Positions 41,432 to 49,403 of a DNA stretch of 64,000 nucleotides are shown here, in pieces (within the stretch, counting starts at the first letter, position 1; the number at the start of each line of letters is the position of its first letter). The notes under the pieces were generated by a model. That model did not search any database. It saw only the letters and a program-made list of their open reading frames with translations, and was not told the DNA's origin. A program made the translations under genes and the position numbers. Source of the DNA: Arthrobacter oryzae (GTDB taxonomy: Bacteria > Actinomycetota > Actinomycetes > Actinomycetales > Micrococcaceae); NCBI RefSeq assembly GCF_030812315.1, contig NZ_JAUSSM010000006.1, positions 248,001 through 312,000 of the forward strand, given 5' to 3'.

Positions 41432-42460
41432 GTGCAGAAGCAGCCGACCATACGCGATGTTGCCGCGGCTGCGGGGGTGTCTGTCGCCGTCGTCTCCCGG
41501 GTCCTCAATCCGGGCTCCGGCCCCGTAGCGGCGGCAACCCGGGGCCGGGTAAACGACGTGATGACAACGCTCGGTTACCACCCCCGCACTGCGGCCAGGG
41601 AGCTGAAGCACGGCCCGCCCACCACGCTCGGTCTGCTCCTGGCGGACGTCTCCAATCCCTTCTTTGCCCGGCTGGCAGACCAGGTGGTTCAGGAAGCGCA
41701 TTCGCGCGGAATCCAGGTGTTGCTCATGACGACACAGGAGGATGACCAGCTGGAATCGGAGCGCCTCTCCACGCTTATTGAGCGCAGGGTCAGCGGCATC
41801 ATCGCCACTCCCACGGGAAACAACCTGGACATCTGGAAGAAGCTGCAGGACCTGGGGACCGATGTGGTGTTCGTTGACCGTTCAATCCCGGCGCTGCCGG
41901 CGGTCGACGTCGTGACCATCAACAACACCGAGTCTGCGCGCTCGGCCACCGCCCTGCTGGCTGCGCACGGGCACCGCCGCATTGCGATCATCTCGGGCCC
42001 GGCCTCATCGACAACGGGCCGGGACAGGATCGCCGGCTACCGTGAAGCCCTGGAAGCGGCCGGATTGGAGCAGGACGATCTGCTCATCCGCTCCGCAGCC
42101 TTCCGGGGAGCCGCCGGCGGAGACGCTACGACGGCGCTGCTCAACCTCGAGGATCCGCCCACAGCTCTTGTGGTGGCCAATACCGCCCAAGTGACGGCGG
42201 TGCTCCGCCGCCTTTCCCATGCTGGGGTGTCGATTCCCGACGAGCTGTCGGTGATTGTGTTCGAGGATTCGCCCTGGACAGAGCTCGTCACTCCACCGCT
42301 GACGATTGTCCGGCAGCCCATCGACCTGCTGGCCCGGCACTCTGTGCAGCTTGCCCTGGCCAATGCAAGTGGGAAGACCTCCGGGAAGTCCACGGTCATC
42401 AGAGTCGACGCCGAACTGGTCGAACGCTCCAGTGTGGCGCGGCCGAAGCGGCGCACGTAG
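41432..42460 (+). CDS. LacI family transcriptional regulator
   Basis: A 342-residue repressor. The helix-turn-helix PTIRDVAAAAGVSVAVVSRVLNPGSG is followed by the hinge (YHPRTAARELKHG) and sensor domain (TLGLLLADVSNPFFARLADQVVQE, VVFVDRSIPALPAVDVVTIN, IFEDSPWTELVTPPLTIVRQP). The start GTG at 41432 follows AAGGAGTACAC. It probably represses the divergent transport operon and, through the site at 42574, the downstream dehydrogenase. Confidence 0.92.
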   Translation: MQKQPTIRDVAAAAGVSVAVVSRVLNPGSGPVAAATRGRVNDVMTTLGYHPRTAARELKHGPPTTLGLLLADVSNPFFARLADQVVQEAHSRGIQVLLMTTQEDDQLESERLSTLIERRVSGIIATPTGNNLDIWKKLQDLGTDVVFVDRSIPALPAVDVVTINNTESARSATALLAAHGHRRIAIISGPASSTTGRDRIAGYREALEAAGLEQDDLLIRSAAFRGAAGGDATTALLNLEDPPTALVVANTAQVTAVLRRLSHAGVSIPDELSVIVFEDSPWTELVTPPLTIVRQPIDLLARHSVQLALANASGKTSGKSTVIRVDAELVERSSVARPKRRT

Positions 42461-42573
42461 GCAGTTCGGCTGTTCCCGCTCCTAAGCGGCCGCGGGCCTG
42501 CTGGTGGTTCCTGCGCATGTGCGCGTGTGATGGCAGGCGATTTACACCGCGTCAGCTCATGTGGTACAAAAAG

Positions 42574-42586
42574 TGTACCGGTTCCA
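42574..42586. promoter_or_regulatory. Second LacI-type site, upstream of the GarR-like gene
   Basis: TGTACCGGTTCCA, the reverse of the 41321 operator with one base missing, 88 bp upstream of the start at 42675. It may be a weaker site for the same repressor. Confidence 0.6.
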
Positions 42587-42674
42587 CCCCTTGTTTCGCT
42601 CCTGGGATGCCGGTGGCCGGCCCCGCCGGCCCTGCCGCGCAGCCAGCGGCGGCCTCCAACTAAAGGACCTGAAA

Positions 42675-43637
42675 ATGACGGAAACCAACCGACCCTCGCT
42701 CGCCCTTCTGGGACTCGGACCCATGGGCGGGCCCATGGCGCGCCGGCTTCTGGCCTTCGACGGCAATCTCATCGTCTGGAACCGGACGTCCGCGAAGGCG
42801 GAACCCCTCGTTGCGCTGGGTGCGCGGGCCGCCGCATCACCGGCCGATGCCGCGGCCGGCATGGTCCTCACGGTCCTGCCGGACCTGGACCAGGTTGAGT
42901 CGCTGCTGCCGGGACCGGACGGTTTGCTGGCCGGGTGGGCAGCCAAGGCCATTGCCGGGCCGACCCTGGTTGTGCACGGGACAGTCTCGCCGATCGCCGT
43001 CGCGGCCTTTGCAGAGCGGATGCTTCACGAGTACGGGGTCAGGGTCCTTGACGCGCCGGTCAGCGGCGGCAGCGCCGGCGCAGAAGCGGGATCGCTCAGC
43101 ATCATGGTTGGCGGAGACGAGCAGGCGGCGCAGTCCGCGGAACCCGCATTCCGGAGCATGGGCACCACAGTGCGGTACATGGGCCCCAGCGGATCAGGAG
43201 AACTCGCCAAGGCCTGCAACCAGATCGTGGTTGCCGCCACCGTGACCGCCGTTTCCGAGGCGATGCTCCTGGCGCGCAGCGGGGGCCTGGACGTTGCCGT
43301 GATGCTTGAGCTGCTGCAGGGCGGGCTGGCCGATTCCGCCGTCCTCAGGCAGAAAGGGCAAAGGTGGCTGAGCAACGACTTCACCGGCGGCGGAAGCGCC
43401 CGGAACCAGCTCAAAGACCTCCGCTTCGTGCTCGACGCGGCAACAGCAGAAGGCCTCGAACTACCGCTGAGCAGTACCGTAACCGAGCTGTTTGGCGAGA
43501 TGGTGGCCCAAGGCGATGGCGCTCTCGACCACACAGGGATCCACCGCATCCTGGCGCTTCGTCGGGCTGCCGGACAGCCGGATCTGCCGGATCTGCCGGA
43601 TCTGCCGGAAAACCGGAACGCGGCACACCTCGGGTAA
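42675..43637 (+). CDS. 3-hydroxyisobutyrate dehydrogenase family / tartronate semialdehyde reductase-like
   Basis: A 320-residue beta-hydroxyacid dehydrogenase. The Rossmann motif ALLGLGPMGGPMARRLLAF is followed by the substrate motif LDAPVSGGSAGAEAGSLSIMVGG (usual DAPVSGG) and the catalytic lysine in GSGELAKACNQIVVA. Members reduce tartronate semialdehyde or oxidise 3-hydroxyisobutyrate; GarR-type use fits the sugar-acid context. The C-terminus carries a DNA-level 9-bp repeat coding LPD three times before a PENR tail. Start ATG at 42675 after AAAGGACCTGAAA. Confidence 0.9.
   Translation: MTETNRPSLALLGLGPMGGPMARRLLAFDGNLIVWNRTSAKAEPLVALGARAAASPADAAAGMVLTVLPDLDQVESLLPGPDGLLAGWAAKAIAGPTLVVHGTVSPIAVAAFAERMLHEYGVRVLDAPVSGGSAGAEAGSLSIMVGGDEQAAQSAEPAFRSMGTTVRYMGPSGSGELAKACNQIVVAATVTAVSEAMLLARSGGLDVAVMLELLQGGLADSAVLRQKGQRWLSNDFTGGGSARNQLKDLRFVLDAATAEGLELPLSSTVTELFGEMVAQGDGALDHTGIHRILALRRAAGQPDLPDLPDLPENRNAAHLG
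43578..43604 (+). repeat. 9-bp coding tandem repeat, three copies
   Basis: CCGGATCTG three times in a row in the 3' end of the dehydrogenase gene, giving the peptide run DLPDLPDLPE. It preserves frame and may vary in copy number. Confidence 0.8.
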
Positions 43638-43779
43638 ACCCGTAGCACTTGTCCGCCCTGGGTAGCATGCCTCGGTGGAGCACCGTTGTCCGGCTGCTCC
43701 TCCCGGGAAATAATGGCCGCATGGTCCGCTTCAGGGCCATGGTCCAAACGCGGGGCCCACTCCTTTCACCACTGTTCCC

Positions 43780-44154
43780 AAGTGAGGCCAGGGCCGAGCT
43801 GCTAGCGTTCCGAGGGAAACCGGCGGAGATCCGTCGGTCCTTCCGCCCCTTGAGACGTACTACGGGACGGCATGCCGTTTTGCTTGCGCCCGGGCAGGAA
43901 TCGAACCAAAAGTCCAACACACAGTCACAGACACGGCCGTCTCAATTTCCATCGCAGAATCCGGAGTGGGCATTACTCTCGCAACTCCTCTCATGATGGG
44001 GCTGCGACCCACGGACAGCCCCACTGCCACACTTCCCGGCAACTCCTATCGAAGCATTGTCGCGATCGCGCGTGCCGCGGCGCTCGAAAAGGAAAGCGTT
44101 CGCGCTGTCAGGGATGCACTCACCCGGGCATTCACGCCACGGCGGACGTCCTAG
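43780..44154 (+). pseudogene. LysR regulator C-terminal remnant
   Basis: The frame at 43861-44154 reads as the end of a LysR effector-binding domain: CRFACARAGIEPKVQHTVTD, TAVSISIAESGVGITLATPL, ending in a helix with EKESVRAVRDALTRAF. Before it, ARAELLAFRGKPAEI lies in the neighbouring frame from about 43785, so a frameshift also separates the parts. No helix-turn-helix is found upstream. It is not functional. Confidence 0.78.
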
Positions 44155-44248
44155 GAGCACCAGAATCGTCGCGCAGAAGCCGTGCGCCCGGCCCGCCGGC
44201 AGAGTGTCGAACCGCGCCGCCGTCGGTGCACTGCCGTAAACTCACCCA

Positions 44249-44425
44249 GTGGCAGATTCAAGCACCGGCGGCAGTGCAAACACGGTGGTGATCCCCGTCC
44301 TGGAGGGTCAGACGTGCATTGGCGAGCTGCTTCCGGACCTCAAAAACCTGCTGGGAACGACCCTGCCGGAGTGGGGTCTGCCCGACGCTGACGGGTCAGC
44401 GGATGGCCAGCTGCCTCTTTTCTGA
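44249..44425 (+). CDS. Small hypothetical protein ending in a clamp-binding-like motif
   Basis: A 58-residue open frame from a GTG: ADSSTGGSANTVVIPVLEGQ at the start and WGLPDADGSADGQLPLF at the end. The last five residues QLPLF match the beta-clamp-binding pentapeptide (Q-L-x-L-F). It could be a small clamp-interacting protein, or the end of a decayed polymerase-type gene. No other part is recognised. Independent evidence that it is expressed is lacking. Confidence 0.45.
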   Translation: MADSSTGGSANTVVIPVLEGQTCIGELLPDLKNLLGTTLPEWGLPDADGSADGQLPLF

Positions 44426-44444
44426 TTGCACGGCATCACAGCTG

Positions 44445-44792
44445 TCATGGCTGTAGCGGCAGGAACAGGACCGTGTAGATCCCCAGAACGGCGAGGATGA
44501 CCACGCTGGCGGCGACTGCCGCCGTCGCCCTGGTGTTCGGGGGCATGGCTTCCTGGTTGATTCCCCGGACGGCCTTGTGGAACCGGCGTTTTTGCGTGAG
44601 GTTGATGGCCAGGGCAGCGATGACGGCGCCCCCGACGAGCGTACCGACGAACCAGCCGTGATGGGGCAGCCAGCGCAGAAAGACCGCTGCCGCGACCACC
44701 ATTGCCATGGTGGTGCGGCTCCAGGCCAGGTCGGTGCGTTCCGGCTGCAGGCCGGAATCGCCGTGCCGGGCGGCATCGCGGGGGGCCGACAC
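44445..44792 (-). CDS. DUF202 membrane protein
   Basis: A 115-residue protein with the DUF202 pattern: ERTDLAWSRTTMAMVVAAAVFLRWL, then two more helices (WFVGTLVGGAVIAALAINL; AVAASVVILAVLGIYTVLFL). Start GTG at 44792, two bases before the stop of the previous gene in the same operon. DUF202 proteins are small inner membrane proteins of unknown function. Confidence 0.85.
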   Translation of the reverse strand: MSAPRDAARHGDSGLQPERTDLAWSRTTMAMVVAAAVFLRWLPHHGWFVGTLVGGAVIAALAINLTQKRRFHKAVRGINQEAMPPNTRATAAVAASVVILAVLGIYTVLFLPLQP

Positions 44793-44794
44793 GC

Positions 44795-45196
44795 TTAGGC
44801 CGGCCGGGCGATGACGAACACCACCATGATGGCGGCTACGAGCGCTCCGCCGATGGCCAGGACCGGGGCGATGAGGGGGAGCGGCAGCGGGGTTTTTGAC
44901 CGCATGGCACGTTCCACGTTCAACCAACGGAAGAAGGAGCCGCCGCCAATCACAAGCGCCAGGACGAGCAGCAGCACCGCTATGGTCTTGCGCAGTTCTG
45001 GCCCCAGGAGATCGGCCATAAACGCCTCGACAGCGACGCCGCCGGCAAGCAGGGCCAGCGACGTCCGGATCCAGGCAAGGAAGGTGCGCTCGTTCGCCAG
45101 GGTGAACCGCGGATCGGGCTCGGTGCCGCCTCGCAGGATCCGTGACGTGAACCGGTTCCTCGCGTCCGGCTCGCCGCTGTTCGAATCTTCTGCCAA
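44795..45196 (-). CDS. DUF202 membrane protein (YidH-like)
   Basis: A 133-residue protein: DPRFTLANERTFLAWIRTSLALLAGGVAVEAFM is the DUF202 signature; helices KTIAVLLLVLALVIGGGSFF and LIAPVLAIGGALVAAIMVVFVIA follow. A TTG at 45196 has GGAAGGA at proper spacing and is preferred; a GTG at 45214 would add six residues. It forms an operon with the second, shorter DUF202 gene. The pairing of two DUF202 genes is common in actinobacteria. Confidence 0.88.
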   Translation of the reverse strand: MAEDSNSGEPDARNRFTSRILRGGTEPDPRFTLANERTFLAWIRTSLALLAGGVAVEAFMADLLGPELRKTIAVLLLVLALVIGGGSFFRWLNVERAMRSKTPLPLPLIAPVLAIGGALVAAIMVVFVIARPA

Positions 45197-45339
45197 GGTA
45201 GTCCTTCCGTGCACGGCGTGTTTGCCGGTGCTGCCCCCTCTTGCCTACCACGTTTCCGTCTTCCGGTCAGGTGCGCCCGGATGGGCCCTGCCTTTAGGAA
45301 GCCACGGCTGAGGGTGCGCGGAATTCCGCCTACTGTTGG

Positions 45340-45942
45340 GTGGCGTTGTACGGCGTGGGCACCGGACGGAAAGTTTTGGGCATTCTGGGGCTGTGGTCCG
45401 TCGTCGTCGTCAGTGGGTTGACGATCGCGGCGACGGCAGCGGCGGAGCCGTGCCCCGCCGGCCAGGTCCCGGTCGGCGGAGGCGGGGTTTGCGTCCCGCT
45501 GACCCCTCTGATCCCTCGACCGACGACGCCGGTGCCGTCGCCTACGGTGTCGCCGGCTCCCTCGCCCACGGAAACGGCGACGCCGGCTCCCGCCCCGGGC
45601 GGCTCTGTTCCGGGCCAGCCCGACCCAGACGCCACGTCGGTGGAGGTCATGCCATCGGCGTCCGGAATCCAGGCGCCGGAAAATAGTCCAAACGATCCGG
45701 GAGCCGCCGGCACCACGGCGGTCACGCCGTCGTCCGCGTCCCCTGCCCTGCCCGCGCAGCAGGTCCCCGCACCATCAGGCGACGGCTCCTCCGCCCGCCC
45801 GGCCGCCGGGATGGCCGCACGGCAGCACGGGCCACCCGGGACGACAATGACGGTGGCCGGATACCTGCTGGCGTTCGCCGGAATCATGCTCCTGACGTCA
45901 TCGGGCGTCGGAATACTGCGGCAGCGCCCCGGAGCTTCCTAG
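45340..45942 (+). CDS. Proline-rich surface protein with C-terminal membrane anchor, paralogue A
   Basis: A 200-residue protein. An N-terminal signal segment (VLGILGLWSVVVVSGLTIAATAAA) precedes a short two-cysteine head (EPCPAGQVPVGGGGVCV). A long Pro/Ser/Thr/Ala stalk follows, then a terminal helix VAGYLLAFAGIMLLTSSGVG with a basic tail (ILRQRPGAS). It is probably anchored in the membrane with a wall-spanning stalk. The same order and the same end motif occur in the protein at 48120-48677. GTG start is uncertain. Confidence 0.72.
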   Translation: MALYGVGTGRKVLGILGLWSVVVVSGLTIAATAAAEPCPAGQVPVGGGGVCVPLTPLIPRPTTPVPSPTVSPAPSPTETATPAPAPGGSVPGQPDPDATSVEVMPSASGIQAPENSPNDPGAAGTTAVTPSSASPALPAQQVPAPSGDGSSARPAAGMAARQHGPPGTTMTVAGYLLAFAGIMLLTSSGVGILRQRPGAS

Positions 45943-45966
45943 GCCGCGCCTCCCGGGCCGCGCTTC

Positions 45967-46296
45967 CTAGGCGGCGCCCGACCAGTGCGGCGCAGCCGCG
46001 GCCCGGCGTGTCGTGGCGTGCTTGCGGTAGCCGTCAACCGGCGTCCGTCGCGCTTCGCAGGCCGCCGGGACCGGGGCCGGGACAGCAGCAGCCGGTGCCG
46101 GAACAGGGGTGCCGTCCGGGCAGAGGTCGCTAATCAGCCCCATTCCCGCGCATTCGCGGACCGCCTCGATGCCTGCCACTGCCGCCGCTTTGTTGCTGAA
46201 CGCACCCGATACGGCCAGTTCTGATCCATCCGGAGCGGTGAGCCGGAACCGGTACTGGGCCTCTGTGTCAACGAAAACTTCAAACTTGCCGGCCAT
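45967..46296 (-). CDS. DUF1508 (YegP-like) protein
   Basis: A 109-residue protein. The N-terminal half is one DUF1508 unit: GKFEVFVDTEAQYRFRLTAPDGSELAVSGAFSNKAAAVAGIEAVRECA. The second half is Ala/Pro-rich and ends in a basic/histidine tail. Family function is unknown; YegP-type proteins are small and soluble. It is convergent with the proline-rich surface protein gene. Confidence 0.82.
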   Translation of the reverse strand: MAGKFEVFVDTEAQYRFRLTAPDGSELAVSGAFSNKAAAVAGIEAVRECAGMGLISDLCPDGTPVPAPAAAVPAPVPAACEARRTPVDGYRKHATTRRAAAAPHWSGAA

Positions 46297-46537
46297 AACT
46301 AATCCTTCCGGTCGGCGGAACCTGTCCGCCGGCGGCTGCGCAGCAAACAGGCCGAGCGCATCTCTGCGAACATCTTCCGCTGGTCTGGTCGAACGATCAG
46401 AGTTGATCGGTTCATCAAGTGCTTAAAGTCTGTCGGGGTTCCTTGTACCCTCACAAGACTGATCAAGTTAAGCCCAAGTAAAATGCATGCGACGGAATGC
46501 CATACCGGGATCCGTGTCATGCGCAGAGGAGCTCGTC

Positions 46538-46850
46538 ATGACCAAACTGTCAGATCGACCCAACACCGCCTTGATGGTGATCGACGTCCAGAACGGCGGG
46601 GATCGGACGCCTGATTGTGGCCGGCGCACAGACGGATGAATGCATCCGGTCCACGATCCACGGGGCATTTGTCCGCGGCTACGACGTGACACTCGTTGGT
46701 GACGCGCACACAACGGAGGACCAAAGCGAGTGGGGCGCTCCGCCGCCGGACAAGGTCATCGCGCACACGAACCTCTACTGGAAGTATCACACTGCTCCGG
46801 GGCGGACTGCCGCGGTTGAGGCCACGAAGGATGTGACTTTCGCGGGCTGA
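46538..46850 (+). pseudogene. Isochorismatase-family cysteine hydrolase with internal deletion
   Basis: The start MTKLSDRPNTALMVIDVQNG (catalytic Asp in VIDVQNG) is followed directly by a short mis-framed joint, then RLIVAGAQTDECIRSTIHGA, with the catalytic Cys in TDECIR, and on to VTLVGDAHTTE and a stop at 46848. About 90 central residues, including the catalytic Lys, are missing. The two ends are in different frames near 46600. It cannot be active. Confidence 0.85.
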
Positions 46851-46944
46851 ACGGGGTCAATCCGGCCCCACGGACCCGGGCCACCGTTCAGATTGGCAGA
46901 ATAGGAGCCGGCAAAAGGCCTCAACAGGAGGCTTCGGAACTGAG

Positions 46945-48063
46945 TTGGGTGGAGCTGTGGTGGAAGTTGACGTCGTGGTGGTCGGCGGAGGGGCGATGGG
47001 ATCTGCTGCCGCATGGCAGCTTGCCAGGCGCGGCCGGTCTGTTGTCCTGCTGGAGCAGTTCGAGCAGGGGCATCACATCGGCGCTTCCCACGGTGCGACC
47101 CGCAATTTCAACATGGCATACGCGGAGGCTGACTACCTCGACCTGGTCACCGAGGCCAGGCACCTCTGGGACGAACTCGCCGGCGAATCGGGCAGGCAGC
47201 TCCTGGACCTCGTGGGACTGGTGAACCACGGCGACGCTCGCCGGCTGCGGGCCGTCCGCTCGGCGCACGCGGAGCGCGGCATCGAAAGCCACTTCATCAC
47301 GGCGTCGGAGGCAGCGGACCGCTGGCAGGGAATGAACTTCCGGGGCGACGTCCTGGTGGTCCCCGGCTCGGGGCGTGTCCGGGCCGCCGACGCCCTGGTG
47401 GCGCTGCGCCAGGCTGCAGAGGCGCACGGCGCACGCTTCGAGTATTCGACGCCGGTCCGCGACATCCGCGTCGCCGGCGACGACCGTGCCGTCGTCGTGA
47501 CGGACTCCACCGAGATTGCCGCGCGCCGCGTGGTGGTCACCGCCGGCGCGTGGACCAGCAAGCTTGTCGGGAACCTGGTCCGGCTTCCGGGCCTCGTGGT
47601 GACCCAGGAGCAGCCCGCGCACTTCACTCCGCTGGATGACGCGCTGGTCTGGCCCAGCTTCAACCACAACCCTGACCCGGACGATCCGCGGGACGCCTAC
47701 TGGTACAGCCCGGTCTATGGAATGCTCACTCCGGGCGAGGGGATCAAGGCCGGCTGGCACGGCGTGGGGCCGGTGACAGACCCCGACGCCCGCAGCTTCA
47801 CGCCTGAACCTGTCCAGCTGGACGCGCTGGCGCGGTACGTCCGTGAGTGGCTTCCGGGCGTTGATCCGGCGTCGGCTGTTCCGATCAGCTGCACGTATAC
47901 CAGCACAGCCAACGAGGACTTCGTGCTGGACCGCTTTGGTCCGGTTGTGGTCGGCGCCGGCTTCTCCGGGCACGGTTTCAAGTTCACTCCGTCGGTGGGC
48001 CGGTTGCTTGCGGACCTGGCCGACGGCGGCGCCGCGCCGGCCCGTTTCACCGCCCGGCGCTAG
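46945..48063 (+). CDS. Monomeric sarcosine oxidase / N-methyl amino acid oxidase family
   Basis: A 372-residue FAD oxidase. VDVVVVGGGAMGSAAAWQLARRG is the FAD motif, and ASHGATRNFNMAYAEADYLD is the typical second block. A conserved Cys in PISCTYTSTANEDFVLD is the probable covalent flavin site of the MSOX type. GFSGHGFKFTPSVGRLLADL is the family's closing motif. It oxidises an N-methyl amino acid such as sarcosine to the amine with H2O2. The start is uncertain (TTG 46945, or GTG at 46957/46960). It lies between the two proline-rich surface protein genes. Confidence 0.88.
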   Translation: MGGAVVEVDVVVVGGGAMGSAAAWQLARRGRSVVLLEQFEQGHHIGASHGATRNFNMAYAEADYLDLVTEARHLWDELAGESGRQLLDLVGLVNHGDARRLRAVRSAHAERGIESHFITASEAADRWQGMNFRGDVLVVPGSGRVRAADALVALRQAAEAHGARFEYSTPVRDIRVAGDDRAVVVTDSTEIAARRVVVTAGAWTSKLVGNLVRLPGLVVTQEQPAHFTPLDDALVWPSFNHNPDPDDPRDAYWYSPVYGMLTPGEGIKAGWHGVGPVTDPDARSFTPEPVQLDALARYVREWLPGVDPASAVPISCTYTSTANEDFVLDRFGPVVVGAGFSGHGFKFTPSVGRLLADLADGGAAPARFTARR

Positions 48064-48119
48064 GGCCTGGCTGTCTGTCAGCAGGCCGGAATCCGCTCCA
48101 GAGGGTAGCGTTGGATGGC

Positions 48120-48677
48120 ATGTGCAATGGTCGACTGGTTCTCTGCGTCCTCGCGGTGCTGTCCGTCGTAGCCGCCGGTCTGCTGGCTTTGGCGGTGCCC
48201 GCAAGCGCCGCGCTGTGCCCGGACAAGCAGGTTCCGGCTGCCGCCGGCGGGTTCTGCGTGAAAGGCGGCCCGCCTTCCCCGGCGCCCACGTCGTCGGCAC
48301 CTTCTCCGGCTAACCCTGCCAGCCCCGGACCAGTGCCGGGTGGCGCAGGACCCGCGGAAATGCAACCCATTGACACCGGTTCCGACCCGGGAAGCGTGCC
48401 TGCCGGGGAAGCCGTGGCCGGCCAGGGATCATCGGCCCCAGCAACTTCCCCCGGTCCGGCGTCGGCCGCGGCCTTTGCCGGCCCTCCGGTACGTTCGGCA
48501 TCGCCCCCGTCCCGATCAGCCCGGGCACTGACAGCGGCACCGCCGGACTCCGCCCCGGCCGGGACGGGGACCGCTGCCGTGGCGGGCTACCTAATCGCGT
48601 CCGGTGGCGGGATGCTGCTGCTCTCCTCAGGCTTCGGTTTCATGAGGATCCGCCCCGGTGCCCAGGCCCGGTCATGA
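48120..48677 (+). CDS. Proline-rich surface protein with C-terminal membrane anchor, paralogue B
   Basis: About 186 residues. Signal segment LVLCVLAVLSVVAAGLLALA, a two-cysteine head (ALCPDKQVPAAAGGFCV), a Pro/Ser/Ala stalk and a C-terminal helix VAGYLIASGGGMLLLSSGFG with RIRPGAQARS. It matches the protein at 45340 in every section (CP-x3-QVP, G-x-CV, VAGYL, MLL-x-SSG, R-x-RPGA). TTG at 48111 with GAGGG upstream is an alternative start. It overlaps the DedA gene in ATGA. Confidence 0.72.
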   Translation: MCNGRLVLCVLAVLSVVAAGLLALAVPASAALCPDKQVPAAAGGFCVKGGPPSPAPTSSAPSPANPASPGPVPGGAGPAEMQPIDTGSDPGSVPAGEAVAGQGSSAPATSPGPASAAAFAGPPVRSASPPSRSARALTAAPPDSAPAGTGTAAVAGYLIASGGGMLLLSSGFGFMRIRPGAQARS

Positions 48678-49327
48678 TGTCCGCAACTGCCGTGGACGAG
48701 CTCACTGGGATAGCCGGCTTCGCTGCGCGAGGCATCGACGCAATGGGCGAATGGGGCGTGGGACTCTTCACGCTTGCTGAAACAATCATTCCGCCCATCC
48801 CGAGCGAGGTCATCCTGCCGCTCGCTGGGTTCCTCACCAGGCAGGGAACCATGAGCCTGGCCCTCGTGTTTGCCACCAGCACGCTCGGCGCCTACGTTGG
48901 CGCGTTGCTGCTGTACTGGCTGGGCGCCAAGCTCGGGCTTGAACGCGCCATCAGGGGACTGTCCAGGCTTCCCCTGATGGACCGGGAGGACTTTGAAAAG
49001 GCGGCGGACTGGTTCCACCGTCACGGCAGGTCCGCGGTGTTCTTCGGCAGGTTCTTCCCGGGAGTGCGCAGCCTGATCTCCGTCCCTGCCGGTGCAGGGA
49101 AGATGAATCTGGCCACGTTCAGTATTTTCACGATCGCGGGCAGCGGGCTGTGGAACGGCCTGCTGATCGGCCTCGGCGTTCTTCTCGGAGCCCAGTACCG
49201 GCTTATTGAGGAATACTCCAGGTACCTCAATTTCGCCGTCTATGCCGCGGTTGCTGCCACCATTGCGTGGTTGTCGGTCAGGGCATACCGGCGGCAGCGG
49301 GACCGGGCGGGCCGGAACGGGCGCTAG
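48674..49327 (+). CDS. DedA family membrane protein
   Basis: A 217-residue DedA/SNARE-associated-type protein. ETIIPPIPSEVILPLAGFLT is the conserved start and FGRFFPGVRSLISVPAGAGKMN the conserved central basic motif. Five to six helices are seen. DedA proteins are thought to flip lipid carriers (such as undecaprenyl phosphate) or to hold membrane energetics. Overlaps the previous gene by four bases. A terminator follows. Confidence 0.92.
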   Translation: MMSATAVDELTGIAGFAARGIDAMGEWGVGLFTLAETIIPPIPSEVILPLAGFLTRQGTMSLALVFATSTLGAYVGALLLYWLGAKLGLERAIRGLSRLPLMDREDFEKAADWFHRHGRSAVFFGRFFPGVRSLISVPAGAGKMNLATFSIFTIAGSGLWNGLLIGLGVLLGAQYRLIEEYSRYLNFAVYAAVAATIAWLSVRAYRRQRDRAGRNGR

Positions 49328-49336
49328 GCGGACGGA

Positions 49337-49375
49337 AGCGACCCGGGTTGCCCCCAATAGGCAACCCGGGTCGCT
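49337..49375. terminator. Bidirectional terminator
   Basis: Perfect 16-bp arms AGCGACCCGGGTTGCC (49337-49352) and GGCAACCCGGGTCGCT (49360-49375), 7-nt loop, between the convergent DedA and MFS genes. Confidence 0.9.
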
Positions 49376-49403
49376 CCTTACTGCGGGGGTATTCGCTGGA
49401 CCG

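Noticed and set aside
43880..43915. tRNA-like T-arm and possible att site on the minus strand
   Set aside because: The stem does not pair, there is no cloverleaf, and the plus strand is explained as coding sequence of a LysR remnant (ARAGIEP).
43649..43996. 115-residue open frame
   Set aside because: No conserved motif. The LysR remnant occupies most of this stretch in other frames.
46299..46520. 73-residue minus-strand frame
   Set aside because: No ribosome site, no recognisable fold; lies in the noncoding gap before the isochorismatase relic.
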